Source: Thermoanaerobacterium thermosulfurigenes (GTDB lineage: Bacteria; Bacillota; Thermoanaerobacteria; Thermoanaerobacterales; Thermoanaerobacteraceae). Taken from it: a stretch of 64,000 nucleotides of DNA. Location: NCBI RefSeq assembly GCF_051201035.1, contig NZ_JBPODR010000008.1, forward strand, positions 38,580 to 102,579, given 5' to 3'. Shown piece by piece: positions 34,455-44,211 of the stretch (its first letter is position 1; each line of letters starts with the position of its first letter). The notes under the pieces are model-generated. The model made no database searches. It saw only the letters and a list, made by a program, of their open reading frames with translations, and had not been told where the DNA came from. The position numbers were made by a program, and so were the translations under genes.

Positions 34455-34946
34455 ATGGATTTAGCGACGGGTACAGAAGTAAATTATTATTTCGTCTGTA
34501 AGCACAAATTATGGCTTTTCGCACATGGCATAAACATGGAACATAATTCAGATTATGTTGACATAGGGAATGCAATTCACGAGAAAAGTTTTCAAAGAGA
34601 AGACAAAGAAATTTTGCTGGATGAACGGATAAAAATCGATTTTATTAAAAATCAGATGGAAATACATGAAACCAAAAAGAGTAAGGCTATGGAAGAAGCT
34701 ACTAAATACCAAGTTTTATACTATATTTATTATTTAAAGACAAAAGGAATGGAAAATGTTAAGGGTGTCATACATTATATGGATAACCATTCAAAAGAAG
34801 AAATTAATCTTAGTGAAGAAGATGAAAATGAAATAAAAAAGATAATTGGAGAAATCAATAAAATAAAATCTGCAGATAAACCGCCGGCGATAGTAAAAAG
34901 TAGGGTTTGCACAAAGTGCAGCTATTATGAATTGTGTTTTAGTTAG
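34455..34946 (+). CDS. cas4: Cas4 exonuclease of spacer acquisition
   Basis: This 163-residue RecB-like protein has the four Cys of the Fe-S site: Cys15, and Cys152, Cys155 and Cys161 in VCTKCSYYELC. The nuclease His is in D-I-G-N-A-I-H-E-K, and Y-Q-V-L-Y-Y-I-Y-Y-L matches motif QxxxY. Cas4 trims prespacers and sets PAM and orientation with Cas1-Cas2. GGTAAGGTG precedes the ATG. It is the first gene after the hairpin. Confidence 0.92.
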   Translation: MDLATGTEVNYYFVCKHKLWLFAHGINMEHNSDYVDIGNAIHEKSFQREDKEILLDERIKIDFIKNQMEIHETKKSKAMEEATKYQVLYYIYYLKTKGMENVKGVIHYMDNHSKEEINLSEEDENEIKKIIGEINKIKSADKPPAIVKSRVCTKCSYYELCFS

Positions 34947-34957
34947 AAGGTGATTTT

Positions 34958-35950
34958 ATGAAAAAAAGCATATATATAAATACAAGTGGACGACTTAGCA
35001 GGAAAGACAATACCATTTTCTTTGAAAGTGAAACACTTGGAAAAAAGTTTATACCCGTGAACAATGTCGAAGAAATATTTTTATTTGGAGAAATAGATTT
35101 TAATACAAAAGCAATTAATTTTTTAGCACAAAACAACATAACGGTGCACGTATTTAATTATTACGGCTATTATTCCGGAAGTTTTTATCCAAGAGAACAT
35201 TTACCATCAGGCTTTTTATTGGTTAAGCAAGTGGAAAAATACAAAGATGATGTGGAGAGACTTAATATCGCAAAGGAAATTATAAATGGCGCTAGTCATA
35301 ATATATTAAAAAACATTAAGTATTACGCCAATAGAAAAGAGGGATTAGACGAATTTGTAGAGAGGATTGAAAACGAGAGAAAAAATCTAAAGGATATAAA
35401 GACAATAAATGAGCTCATGGGTGTCGAAGGTAGGATTAGAAATATATATTATTCTGCTTTTAAAACAATAATTGATGGAAAATTTGTATTTAAGAATAGA
35501 ACGATGAATCCTCCGGATAATCCCATAAATGCATTGATTTCCTTTGGGAATTCGATGATGTATTCTATTGTTCTTACAGAGATTTATAATACACAGTTAA
35601 ATCCGACTGTAAGCTATTTGCATGAGCCTGGTGAAAGGAGATTTTCTTTAAGTCTTGATATAAGTGAAATATTTAAACCAATCATTATAGATAGGATTAT
35701 TTTTAGCTTAATAAATCAAAAAATGATAAGAGAAGAGCATTTTGATCAGGATTTAGAGATGTGCTATTTGAATGAGAAAGGTAGAGTTATATTTCAAAGA
35801 GAGTTTGAAGAAAAATTGGGGACTATTATTAAACATCCTGGCTTAAATAGAAGTGTAAGCTATAGAAGACTTATAAGACTTGAATGTTATAAAATTATTA
35901 AACATTTATTAGACGAAGAAAAATATGAATCATTAAAAATGTGGTGGTAA
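34958..35950 (+). CDS. cas1: Cas1 integrase
   Basis: The 330-residue protein has catalytic residues Glu157 (G-V-E-G-R-I-R), His222 (Y-L-H-E-P-G) and Glu237 (D-I-S-E-I-F-K-P). The N-terminal beta domain begins K-K-S-I-Y-I-N-T-S-G-R-L-S-R. With Cas2 it inserts new spacers at the leader end of the array. AGAAGGTG precedes the ATG, and the gene is 11 bp after cas4. Confidence 0.96.
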   Translation: MKKSIYINTSGRLSRKDNTIFFESETLGKKFIPVNNVEEIFLFGEIDFNTKAINFLAQNNITVHVFNYYGYYSGSFYPREHLPSGFLLVKQVEKYKDDVERLNIAKEIINGASHNILKNIKYYANRKEGLDEFVERIENERKNLKDIKTINELMGVEGRIRNIYYSAFKTIIDGKFVFKNRTMNPPDNPINALISFGNSMMYSIVLTEIYNTQLNPTVSYLHEPGERRFSLSLDISEIFKPIIIDRIIFSLINQKMIREEHFDQDLEMCYLNEKGRVIFQREFEEKLGTIIKHPGLNRSVSYRRLIRLECYKIIKHLLDEEKYESLKMWW

Positions 35951-35951
35951 A

Positions 35952-36215
35952 GTGTATGTACTTATAGTTTATGATGTTGATGAAAAAAAGGTTGCAAAAG
36001 TAAATAAATATTTGAAAACTTATCTAAATTGGGTGCAAAATTCAGTATTTGAAGGTGAATTAACAGAAGCCCAATTAAATAGAATTATGTTATGGTTTAA
36101 AGGACATTTGGATTTAGAAAGCGACTCGGTTTTGATATATACAGCAAGTTCTCAAAAGTGGCTATCAAAAAGAATCATAGGAATAGAGAAAAATTCTACT
36201 GATAATATTTTGTGA
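35952..36215 (+). CDS. cas2: Cas2
   Basis: This 87-residue ferredoxin-fold protein begins M-Y-V-L-I-V-Y-D-V-D-E-K-K-V, with Asp8 of the classic site. It contains W-V-Q-N-S-V-F-E-G-E-L-T. It forms the dimer core of the Cas1-Cas2 integrase. The GTG start lies one base after the cas1 stop, with GGTGGTAA as the ribosome site in the end of cas1. Confidence 0.95.
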   Translation: MYVLIVYDVDEKKVAKVNKYLKTYLNWVQNSVFEGELTEAQLNRIMLWFKGHLDLESDSVLIYTASSQKWLSKRIIGIEKNSTDNIL

Positions 36216-36225
36216 GGTGGTACGA

Positions 36226-36981
36226 TTGAGGATAAAAATAACATTATTACCAGAGGAAGATAAAAGCTTAAATATAAATTATAATTATTTTTTATCTGGA
36301 TGGGTATATAACACTTTAAAAAAAGCGAATAGAGAATTTGCGGAACACCTTCACGAAAAAGGATATAAATATGGGAAAAAGGTTTTTAAATTATTTACTT
36401 TTTCTCAATTGCGCAGTAAAAAGCTCAAAATAATCGATGATGAGATAATGTTTTTGGACGAAACATACCTATACATAACCTCTCCCAAAAAAGAGTTTAT
36501 GTTAAATTTTGTGACAGAAGTATTAAACAATGAGTTTTTAAAATTACAAGATTACCAATTTAGGATTAAGAGTGTGGAGATGTTAAAAGAACCGGAATTC
36601 AGTAATAGAGAAGATAAATTTATATGTTTATCTCCAATAGTTATGTCTACCGCTATTGAAATTGATGGAAAGAGGAAAAGTATAAATCTACCTTTACATG
36701 ATTCTCGATTTATTGAAAATATAAAAAATAATTTGATTGAGAAATACTATGTTTTATATAACACGCTTCCAGATAATTTAAATATAAATATAGATTTTGA
36801 TGTAAATTATTATATGAAAAATCCTAATGGGAAGAGAATAAAATTCAAAAATGTTTATGTTAAAGGATATATGGTACCTTTTAAGATGTCAGGTAATCCC
36901 GATTTAATAAAAGTAGCATACGAATGTGGATTAGGGGAAAAGAACAGTGCTGGATTTGGAATGATACAAAAAATAAAATGA
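36226..36981 (+). CDS. cas6: Cas6 crRNA-processing endoribonuclease
   Basis: This RAMP protein of about 251 residues has the Gly-rich C-terminal loop G-L-G-E-K-N-S-A-G-F-G-M-I, diagnostic for Cas6. It cuts the repeat to leave the 8-nt handle ATTGAAAC. The start is probably TTG at 36226, 5 nt behind GAGGTGG. A GTG at 36217 lies inside that ribosome site. A His in the first 50 residues (A-E-H-L-H-E-K) may be catalytic (inference). The array follows 238 bp downstream on the same strand. Confidence 0.92.
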   Translation: MRIKITLLPEEDKSLNINYNYFLSGWVYNTLKKANREFAEHLHEKGYKYGKKVFKLFTFSQLRSKKLKIIDDEIMFLDETYLYITSPKKEFMLNFVTEVLNNEFLKLQDYQFRIKSVEMLKEPEFSNREDKFICLSPIVMSTAIEIDGKRKSINLPLHDSRFIENIKNNLIEKYYVLYNTLPDNLNINIDFDVNYYMKNPNGKRIKFKNVYVKGYMVPFKMSGNPDLIKVAYECGLGEKNSAGFGMIQKIK

Positions 36982-37000
36982 ATAATTATAAAAGAGCAAT

Positions 37001-37046
37001 CTTTGTCGACCTTTCTCGATGTAAAAAACATAGGAGGTCGACAAAG
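37001..37046. repeat. 11-bp perfect inverted repeat after cas6
   Basis: CTTTGTCGACC (37001-37011) and GGTCGACAAAG (37036-37046) are perfect inverted copies with a 24-bp spacer. Inside, ATGT-aaaaa-ACAT can extend the hairpin. No T run follows on either strand. Confidence 0.85.
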
Positions 37047-37096
37047 AAATTGATAATGTAAAAGATTATTGTTTTTTGTTACTAAAGGGAGAGACG

Positions 37097-37162
37097 ATGA
37101 AAATTGAATTTTTATACAATGTCAATAAACGGACTGGAATTTTAAAAAGTATTGAAAAATAA
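37097..37162 (+). CDS. Possible 21-residue ORF in CRISPR leader
   Basis: ATG at 37097 stands 7 nt behind AAAGGGAGAG and opens 21 codons to TAA at 37160. The peptide is M-K-I-E-F-L-Y-N-V-N-K-R-T-G-I-L-K-S-I-E-K. I recognise no family. Its end overlaps the -35 box of the candidate array promoter, so translation could interfere with it. It may be chance. Confidence 0.3.
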   Translation: MKIEFLYNVNKRTGILKSIEK

Positions 37163-37180
37163 CTCATGTTGTGTTAAATT
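37152..37180 (+). promoter_or_regulatory. Candidate array promoter
   Basis: TTGAAA (37152-37157), 17 bp, TAAATT (37175-37180). Transcription would start near 37188, about 30 nt before the first repeat. Confidence 0.55.
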
Positions 37181-37219
37181 GAATTTAAGCGGGAAAGTAT
37201 TTTCATGCAATTTTCGTGG

Positions 37220-40200
37220 GATTTAATCTAACCATAGTGGAATTGAAACTTTGTTATTACAGCTGCTATAAATGCCCATTTACTTGATTTAATCTAACCA
37301 TAGTGGAATTGAAACTGTGTAAAAATAGTCATACCAGATGCCAATAAAGAAGATTTAATCTAACCATAGTGGAATTGAAACTTGTCTTACTAATTGCCAA
37401 CCTATTTTGTCGTTTGGTTTGATTTAATCTAACCATAGTGGAATTGAAACTAGGAACTCTTGGAACGATATTTGCGGGGATAGAAAGATTTAATCTAACC
37501 ATAGTGGAATTGAAACTCACTAAGAACATAATTATAACCATCAGCATCAGGATTTAATCTAACCATAGTGGAATTGAAACTATAACTTACAGTCATATCA
37601 GTAGAAGTATCAGTTTGATTTAATCTAACCATAGTGGAATTGAAACTTAACAACACCTCACAATTTTTTATACAAATTTTATGATTTAATCTAACCATAG
37701 TGGAATTGAAACGACGTAAAGTACAAAAATTAGTAACATAATCAGCAGATTTAATCTAACCATAGTGGAATTGAAACCCAATCTCAAATGCGTATCATTT
37801 AATAAATCATAAGATTTAATCTAACCATAGTGGAATTGAAACCAAGAACGTTTAAGGATATGTCAAGAATTATTGCAAGATTTAATCTAACCATAGTGGA
37901 ATTGAAACGAAAAAGATATACCAAGTTGTTCAGCCAACCGTAAAGGATTTAATCTAACCATAGTGGAATTGAAACTTTTCAGAGCGAGAATTTCTATTTT
38001 CAATATCTTTCAGATTTAATCTAACCATAGTGGAATTGAAACTACGCAATCGGAATTTTAGTTATATTTTTAGGCTTGATTTAATCTAACCATAGTGGAA
38101 TTGAAACAAATGAAAGGTTCTGTTGATCCTTTTATTATTCGTAGATTTAATCTAACCATAGTGGAATTGAAACATTTTTTGATAATATCCACATTTTCAT
38201 CTCTCCTTTTGATTTAATCTAACCATAGTGGAATTGAAACAGAGAAGCTTTGAAAATATTACAAGAAAAAGGTGTAGATTTAATCTAACCATAGTGGAAT
38301 TGAAACTTGTTCGGGACAGGCACTTTTTGAGATTAGAATAAAGATTTAATCTAACCATAGTGGAATTGAAACTTGTGATAATTCCTCTGCTTCTATTGGT
38401 GTTACTGGGATTTAATCTAACCATAGTGGAATTGAAACGATATAAATTCCAATGCAGAATTAGAAGCAGACCAGATTTAATCTAACCATAGTGGAATTGA
38501 AACCTGCATGGCAGCAGCGGATTAGGTGGTAAAGGATTTGGATTTAATCTAACCATAGTGGAATTGAAACGCGGATTTTGTACCTGTTATCGCATGGAGA
38601 AAGCTTGATTTAATCTAACCATAGTGGAATTGAAACAACATCATCGAGGCAATAACAGTCCACACAGAAACAGATTTAATCTAACCATAGTGGAATTGAA
38701 ACGGAATTGATTGACAACAGTCCATACACAGGTGACGAGATTTAATCTAACCATAGTGGAATTGAAACTAAGAGGTAAGTCACATCTGTAGCCTTTTTAA
38801 TGAGATTTAATCTAACCATAGTGGAATTGAAACCTAACTCTTTCATCTGTTGAAATGAATATGTCATATGATTTAATCTAACCATAGTGGAATTGAAACT
38901 ATTACTTTTATCCATTTTATGATATGTGTTATGTGCGATTTAATCTAACCATAGTGGAATTGAAACTTTCTAAAGACGTATACATATTTTTCTGAAAGCA
39001 GGTTAGATTTAATCTAACCATAGTGGAATTGAAACTATTGTGCTACTTCTGATATAGGCATAATAGACCACGATTTAATCTAACCATAGTGGAATTGAAA
39101 CTATTTTAACGCCTCCTCTTTTGTATTCATATATACAGATTTAATCTAACCATAGTGGAATTGAAACTCTTAAAAGATTTTTGTCAATTTTTTTATTTAT
39201 CATTGATTTAATCTAACCATAGTGGAATTGAAACTAAAAAGAGGCAAAGAGGTAGCAGACAGAGAAGTAGGATTTAATCTAACCATAGTGGAATTGAAAC
39301 GTTCCTCAAAAACATCTATGATGCTTTGAGGAGTATGATTTAATCTAACCATAGTGGAATTGAAACTAGGATCTCAAGCCTTTTGGAAGTATTCTTTTAG
39401 CCGATTTAATCTAACCATAGTGGAATTGAAACTTTTTTAGCGACGTTTTTGCATTATCAAATAGCTTAGATTTAATCTAACCATAGTGGAATTGAAACTG
39501 TTTTTATAGTTCATTTTGGTTACTTTTTAGCTATGATTTAATCTAACCATAGTGGAATTGAAACGAATTCGTCGTAAAATTCCATATAGTCAGGTTCAAA
39601 GATTTAATCTAACCATAGTGGAATTGAAACCTATATTATCAACTTGATTAAGACGCTCTGTTTTAGGATTTAATCTAACCATAGTGGAATTGAAACGTTA
39701 TAGCTAATTTTGAGTTAAATTTTAGTGCTATGATTTAATCTAACCATAGTGGAATTGAAACGGAAGTGGTGATTATTTTTATGTTGATGGTATACAAGAT
39801 TTAATCTAACCATAGTGGAATTGAAACCCAATTATCATTTTTTTTGCTACTGTCTGAAACATAGATTTAATCTAACCATAGTGGAATTGAAACAATTTCA
39901 TTCTCCGTTTTAGCAGGAATGATACCCAGGATTTAATCTAACCATAGTGGAATTGAAACACACAATTAGGACAGGAAATTAAGCAACTATATGAAGATTT
40001 AATCTAACCATAGTGGAATTGAAACAACAATATATAGTCCTGATAATACTGATAGAGCAGCGATTTAATCTAACCATAGTGGAATTGAAACAAAACAAAT
40101 TGGAATGTTGAGACACCGCCAACTTAGATTTAATCTAACCATAGTGGAATTGAAACGTAGCAAAATCGGTCTGTGTAGCTTCTGTTTTTGCGATTTAATC

Positions 40201-41855
40201 TAACCATAGTGGAATTGAAACCGATTTTGTATAAATTTCTGCAAGAGCATCTTCTACGATTTAATCTAACCATAGTGGAATTGAAACTGCTGTAGTGTGG
40301 AACGGTGTCAGAGCTGCTATGGGGATTTAATCTAACCATAGTGGAATTGAAACAAACTTCATTTTGTGAGGCAATACGTTCATTGTCTTTGATTTAATCT
40401 AACCATAGTGGAATTGAAACAATACATTATCAGCAGTTTGTTGGGGATAACTAATAGATTTAATCTAACCATAGTGGAATTGAAACGCGTTCACGTGTAT
40501 TGACACAAACAAGTTAGCATTGGATTTAATCTAACCATAGTGGAATTGAAACTATATATCATGTAACCCTGCGTATTGACTTTGTTTTTGATTTAATCTA
40601 ACCATAGTGGAATTGAAACGGGAGCAAAGGCAAAATATCACAAATACAAAAAGGCGATTTAATCTAACCATAGTGGAATTGAAACGTGTGAAAGTTGGGT
40701 TTGTGTCACTGATTGCTGTAGATTTAATCTAACCATAGTGGAATTGAAACAGCTGTAAATCCGCCAACTACTAATACAGCAACTGCGATTTAATCTAACC
40801 ATAGTGGAATTGAAACGATATGCTAATGCTTCCATGGAGCCGAAATGGACTACGATTTAATCTAACCATAGTGGAATTGAAACATGGCATTAATAATGCT
40901 GCAATACTTACGCCATCTAGATTTAATCTAACCATAGTGGAATTGAAACAAATAGGCAATCAACTTGAAAGTATATCTGTAGATCGATTTAATCTAACCA
41001 TAGTGGAATTGAAACATATATCAACTTTATCTTTATAATCCTTCAAAACATCGATTTAATCTAACCATAGTGGAATTGAAACAAATTTTATTTTTAGAAG
41101 TCTTTATTGACTTCTATTGATTTAATCTAACCATAGTGGAATTGAAACAGACATTTGCAGGAATTTTATGACTTATTGCGAGAACGATTTAATCTAACCA
41201 TAGTGGAATTGAAACGTGGTTTTACAGTAGGTTCCAGTACTCGTAGCACTGGGATTTAATCTAACCATAGTGGAATTGAAACAATGGAGGACATCCTATA
41301 TATGAATACCCAGGTGCAGATTTAATCTAACCATAGTGGAATTGAAACGAATCTTGATGAACTTATACAGAAGGCCCACTCAAGATTTAATCTAACCATA
41401 GTGGAATTGAAACTGAAAAAGTAGCAAATCAGAGAAAGGACTACCTGCAGATTTAATCTAACCATAGTGGAATTGAAACTGCCAATAAATAATCGTCAAT
41501 GCCTTTCCCTAAATTGATTTAATCTAACCATAGTGGAATTGAAACGTAAGAATGAGCTTATATTTTGCAACCTTACTCAACGATTTAATCTAACCATAGT
41601 GGAATTGAAACGTCTATATTGGCAAAATAACGTGGAAGAAAAAAGACGATTTAATCTAACCATAGTGGAATTGAAACTTGCGTCACCGGTCTCGGAACAA
41701 AAACAAAAATTGGATTTAATCTAACCATAGTGGAATTGAAACGAGATAATTGTTTTTTTTGACACTGAAAGTCATGTAGATTTAATCTAACCATAGTGGA
41801 ATTGAAACATTGTCGTTTTGTCATACACGTTCACAAGCCCGTCAGATTTAATCTA
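37220..41855 (+). CRISPR. Type I CRISPR array, 70 full repeats plus a truncated one
   Basis: I count 70 copies of a 30-bp repeat that begins GATTTAATCT and ends GGAATTGAAAC; the first is 37220-37249 and the last full one 41779-41808. All copies look identical. The spacers are mostly 35-37 nt. A 71st repeat starts at 41845 but only the first 11 bases remain before an IS630-type element. The ATTGAAAC end is the usual 5' crRNA handle of I-A/I-B type systems. Transcription runs with the cas genes. Spacer 38571-38606 encodes an SSB-like segment and spacer 41414-41449 a TnpB-like segment, so mobile elements are the targets. Confidence 0.99.
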
Positions 41856-43004
41856 TATATGAGTGTAGAATAATGCCGAAATGTTCGATATATATAAGAG
41901 AAAATATATATGGGGGGCGTATTTACAAATGAAAAAGAAAAGTATTATTAAAAATGAACATGGGCAGACCATAAAGAGTTTAAAGAAATTCAAAAGAGGA
42001 CTTAAAGATTCAAGGAAAATAGACCGTATTAATGTTATTATTCTTGCATTTCGAGGAAAGAATCGGCTGGAGATAGCAAAAATACTTGGGTTTAACAATC
42101 AAACCGTTGGAGAATACGTGAAAAAATACAATGAAGGCGGCTTGGATGAATTGCTGACCATAGGGAAGGCACCTGGACGTATTCCGAAAATCACTCCTGA
42201 TATTCAGGAGGAGTTAAAGGAAGTAATTTTAAAGACACCAAGTGAAATCGGGTATGCTGTGAATGTAAACTGGAATTCAAGAATTATCGCTCAATATGTA
42301 AAAGATGTTTATAATATTAATATTGAAGCCTCAAGCATTAGACGATTGATGAAGCGGATGGGTTTTACCTATACCAGGCCCACATATGTTTTGATGAAAG
42401 CAGACGAAGAAGAGCAGAAAAAATTTGAGGAAAAGTTTGAAGATATAAAAAAACATTAAAAGAGATGAAGTAATTCTTTTCGAAGATGAATGTAAAATCA
42501 GGGATTATCAAGCCATTACAGCTACTTGGTTTTTAAAAGGGCATCAGAGAATTGTTAAGACATATGGGCATCACATAGGAGTCGGAATATTTGGAGTCAT
42601 TGATTATTTTACAGGGGATATTATATATTCCGAAACTGAGACGTTGGATGCACAATCATTTTTGGACTTTTTAAGAAAGGTTGTGGAAGCCTGTTCTGGC
42701 AAGAAAATAAAGATGATTTTGGACAATGGGAGAATTCATTATGCCAAACTGCTGAAAGAATTCAAAGAGAAGCACAAATGCAATTTAGAATTTATCTTTT
42801 TACCGCCTTACTCACCAAATCTTAATAGGATTGAGGGATTATGGAAATGGTTGAAGGAAACTGTTATATATAATGCTTTTTATAAAACTAGAAAGGAAAT
42901 TAGTAATGTTATAAAACGATTTATAAATACTATTTCCAAGAATAAATCAGCCATTATTAAAAGGTTATGTTGGTAATTTCGAAATTATATTACACGAGTA
43001 TATA
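41854..43004 (+). mobile_element. IS630-family insertion sequence
   Basis: The element is about 1.15 kb. Its left end (TATATATGAGTGTAG...GCCGAAAT) and right end (inverse: TATATACTCGTGTAA...TTCGAAAT) are imperfect inverted repeats, 17 of 23 bases after the shared TATATA. TA at each boundary fits the TA target of IS630/Tc1 elements. It carries one transposase gene broken by a frameshift. The left flank is the truncated CRISPR repeat, and the right flank is the interior of a phosphatase-like gene. Confidence 0.88.
41929..42976 (+). pseudogene. IS630 transposase with a frameshift
   Basis: The first part (ATG 41929 to 42459) holds the HTH region (R-L-E-I-A-K-I-L-G-F-N-N-Q-T-V-G-E-Y-V-K-K-Y) and a linker. 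After GAT-ATA and a run of seven A (about 42446-42452) the frame shifts by +1 and continues to 42976. The second part has E-V-I-L-F-E-D-E-C (first Asp), M-I-L-D-N-G-R-I-H (second Asp) and P-Y-S-P-N-L-N-R-I-E-G-L-W-K-W (Glu), the complete DDE triad. Slippage on the A run or a single-base mutation could explain the break. A -1 shift would not restore the frame. Confidence 0.85.
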
Positions 43005-43307
43005 AGTGGCTGAGTGAATGTTCATGTCTCCTAAATCTGATGAGAATTTTTGCACTGAGGCATCAACTATCTTGGCGTCTTTCAGTAATGGGTCTTTTCC
43101 ATACTGGACTTGGCCTAAATTTACTGTCGTGTCTGTTCTCCAAGTAATTGTCTGAGTTGTTGTAGGGTCTTGTGTCCATGTTAGTCTAATCTCATCAGGT
43201 AGATCAGTTGCACCTGTGGCATTTGAGTCGGCGAAAATTGGTTTTTGTACTGCAAAGATGGAAAGTACCATTGCTAATGCTGTGATAAAAGATAAAAACC
43301 TCTTCAT
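42990..43307 (-). pseudogene. Secreted purple acid phosphatase-like protein, truncated by IS630
   Basis: This minus-strand gene starts at 43307 behind AAAGGGG with a signal peptide (MKRFLSFITALAMVLS...FADS). It continues into a fibronectin-like N-terminal domain of purple acid phosphatases (D-E-I-R-L-T-W-T-Q-D-P-T-T-T-Q-T-I-T-W-R-T-D, G-Q-V-Q-Y-G). After M-N-I-H-S-A-T the sequence enters the IS end and stops within five codons. The metallophosphatase domain is missing and is not present on the other side of the element. Confidence 0.85.
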
Positions 43308-43420
43308 AACTAAACCCCTTTCTTTAATTATAATTCTAAGTAAATGATAATACTTTTGTGTTAAATGGATATTATATGTATGTAAAATATGTTAAAAGTT
43401 TATTACGCAATTGTTAAACT

Positions 43421-43453
43421 AAAATTTAAAAGGCATCATTGTCGATGCCTTTT
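43421..43453 (-). terminator. Terminator of ytaF
   Basis: AAAAGGCATC-gacaat-GATGCCTTTT (read on the minus strand) is followed by AAATTTT. The 10-bp stem is perfect. Confidence 0.8.
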
Positions 43454-43460
43454 ATAAAGA

Positions 43461-44072
43461 TTATATTACCTGTTTTATGCCTATAAGTATCAATATCAGT
43501 CCTGCAATCACTGTTGCTTTTTTTCTAAAGTTCCATCTATTTAAAAAGTCTGTCACATAGTTTCCAATCCACAAGGCAATGAAACTTATAAGAGCAGACA
43601 GAAATCCTATAAAAAAGGAGTTAAGGCCTATCATGCCAGCGCTTAATCCGCCTCCGATATTGTTTATAGACAAGGCAATGCCGAGAAATGTAGCTTCTTT
43701 AAAGTCAATGTCTTTAGAATCATCCACATCGGCTTCCTCAGGCTTTTTCAATATGTCATATATGTTTTTCGCTTTATCGTTCATATCATAAGGGCTATTG
43801 CTATTTTTTTTGAAATATGGCTCAATAGCTATCCAAAGGCCTATAGAGATAAAGAGAATCATGCTCAATATGGAACTTATGTGCTTACTAAGTACTCCAG
43901 ATATTATATTGCCAGACATGGCAGCGATTGATGATATTATAAATGTTATCAGGGATATCCATAAATTTTTAACCGCGGTGATTTTTATTCCTCTTACGCT
44001 GTAGGCTATTCTGACGCTTATGTTGTCTATGTTGTTGGCTAAAGCGATGAACAGTGAATAAATAAAGTGCAT
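43461..44072 (-). CDS. ytaF: Sporulation membrane protein YtaF
   Basis: This 203-residue membrane protein has six helices and the paired A-N-N-I-D-N-I-S-V-R and A-L-S-I-N-N-I-G-G-G motifs, which relate it to MntP/manganese exporters. The cytosolic loop between them is acidic. YtaF is annotated as a sporulation membrane protein in Firmicutes, and its substrate is not known. GGAGGG precedes the ATG. A terminator follows. Confidence 0.87.
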   Translation of the reverse strand: MHFIYSLFIALANNIDNISVRIAYSVRGIKITAVKNLWISLITFIISSIAAMSGNIISGVLSKHISSILSMILFISIGLWIAIEPYFKKNSNSPYDMNDKAKNIYDILKKPEEADVDDSKDIDFKEATFLGIALSINNIGGGLSAGMIGLNSFFIGFLSALISFIALWIGNYVTDFLNRWNFRKKATVIAGLILILIGIKQVI

Positions 44073-44211
44073 ATTTTATCCCTCCTCTTTTAGATTCATA
44101 ATCAATATATGTTGGGGAAGTAAATATGTGTTTTGCTTAATCAAATTATGTTCTAATATTTGTGGTTTCGTATTAATATATAGTGAACAATAATATGGGG
44201 GAGCTGATTTA

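Larger units (their letters stand above)
36982..37219 (+). other. CRISPR leader region
   Basis: This 238-bp AT-rich stretch between cas6 and the first repeat holds an 11-bp inverted repeat, a 21-codon ORF with a ribosome site, and a candidate promoter. The repeat orientation, with the GAAAC end pointing away, shows this to be the leader side where new spacers are added. Confidence 0.8.

Noticed and set aside
37120..37160. Partial likeness of GGAATT...ATTGAAA in the leader to the end of the repeat, as a possible pseudo-repeat
   Set aside because: Matches are short and interrupted by ten bases; not better than chance in AT-rich DNA.
38607..38740. Two adjacent spacers sharing ACAGTCCA, as possible priming from one target
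   Set aside because: Eight shared bases with different surroundings do not show a common source.
37329..41724. Several open frames across the CRISPR array on both strands, with repeated peptides such as FNSTMVRLN or RFNLTIVELK
   Set aside because: They are translations of the repeat and spacers, with no ribosome sites and no relation to proteins.
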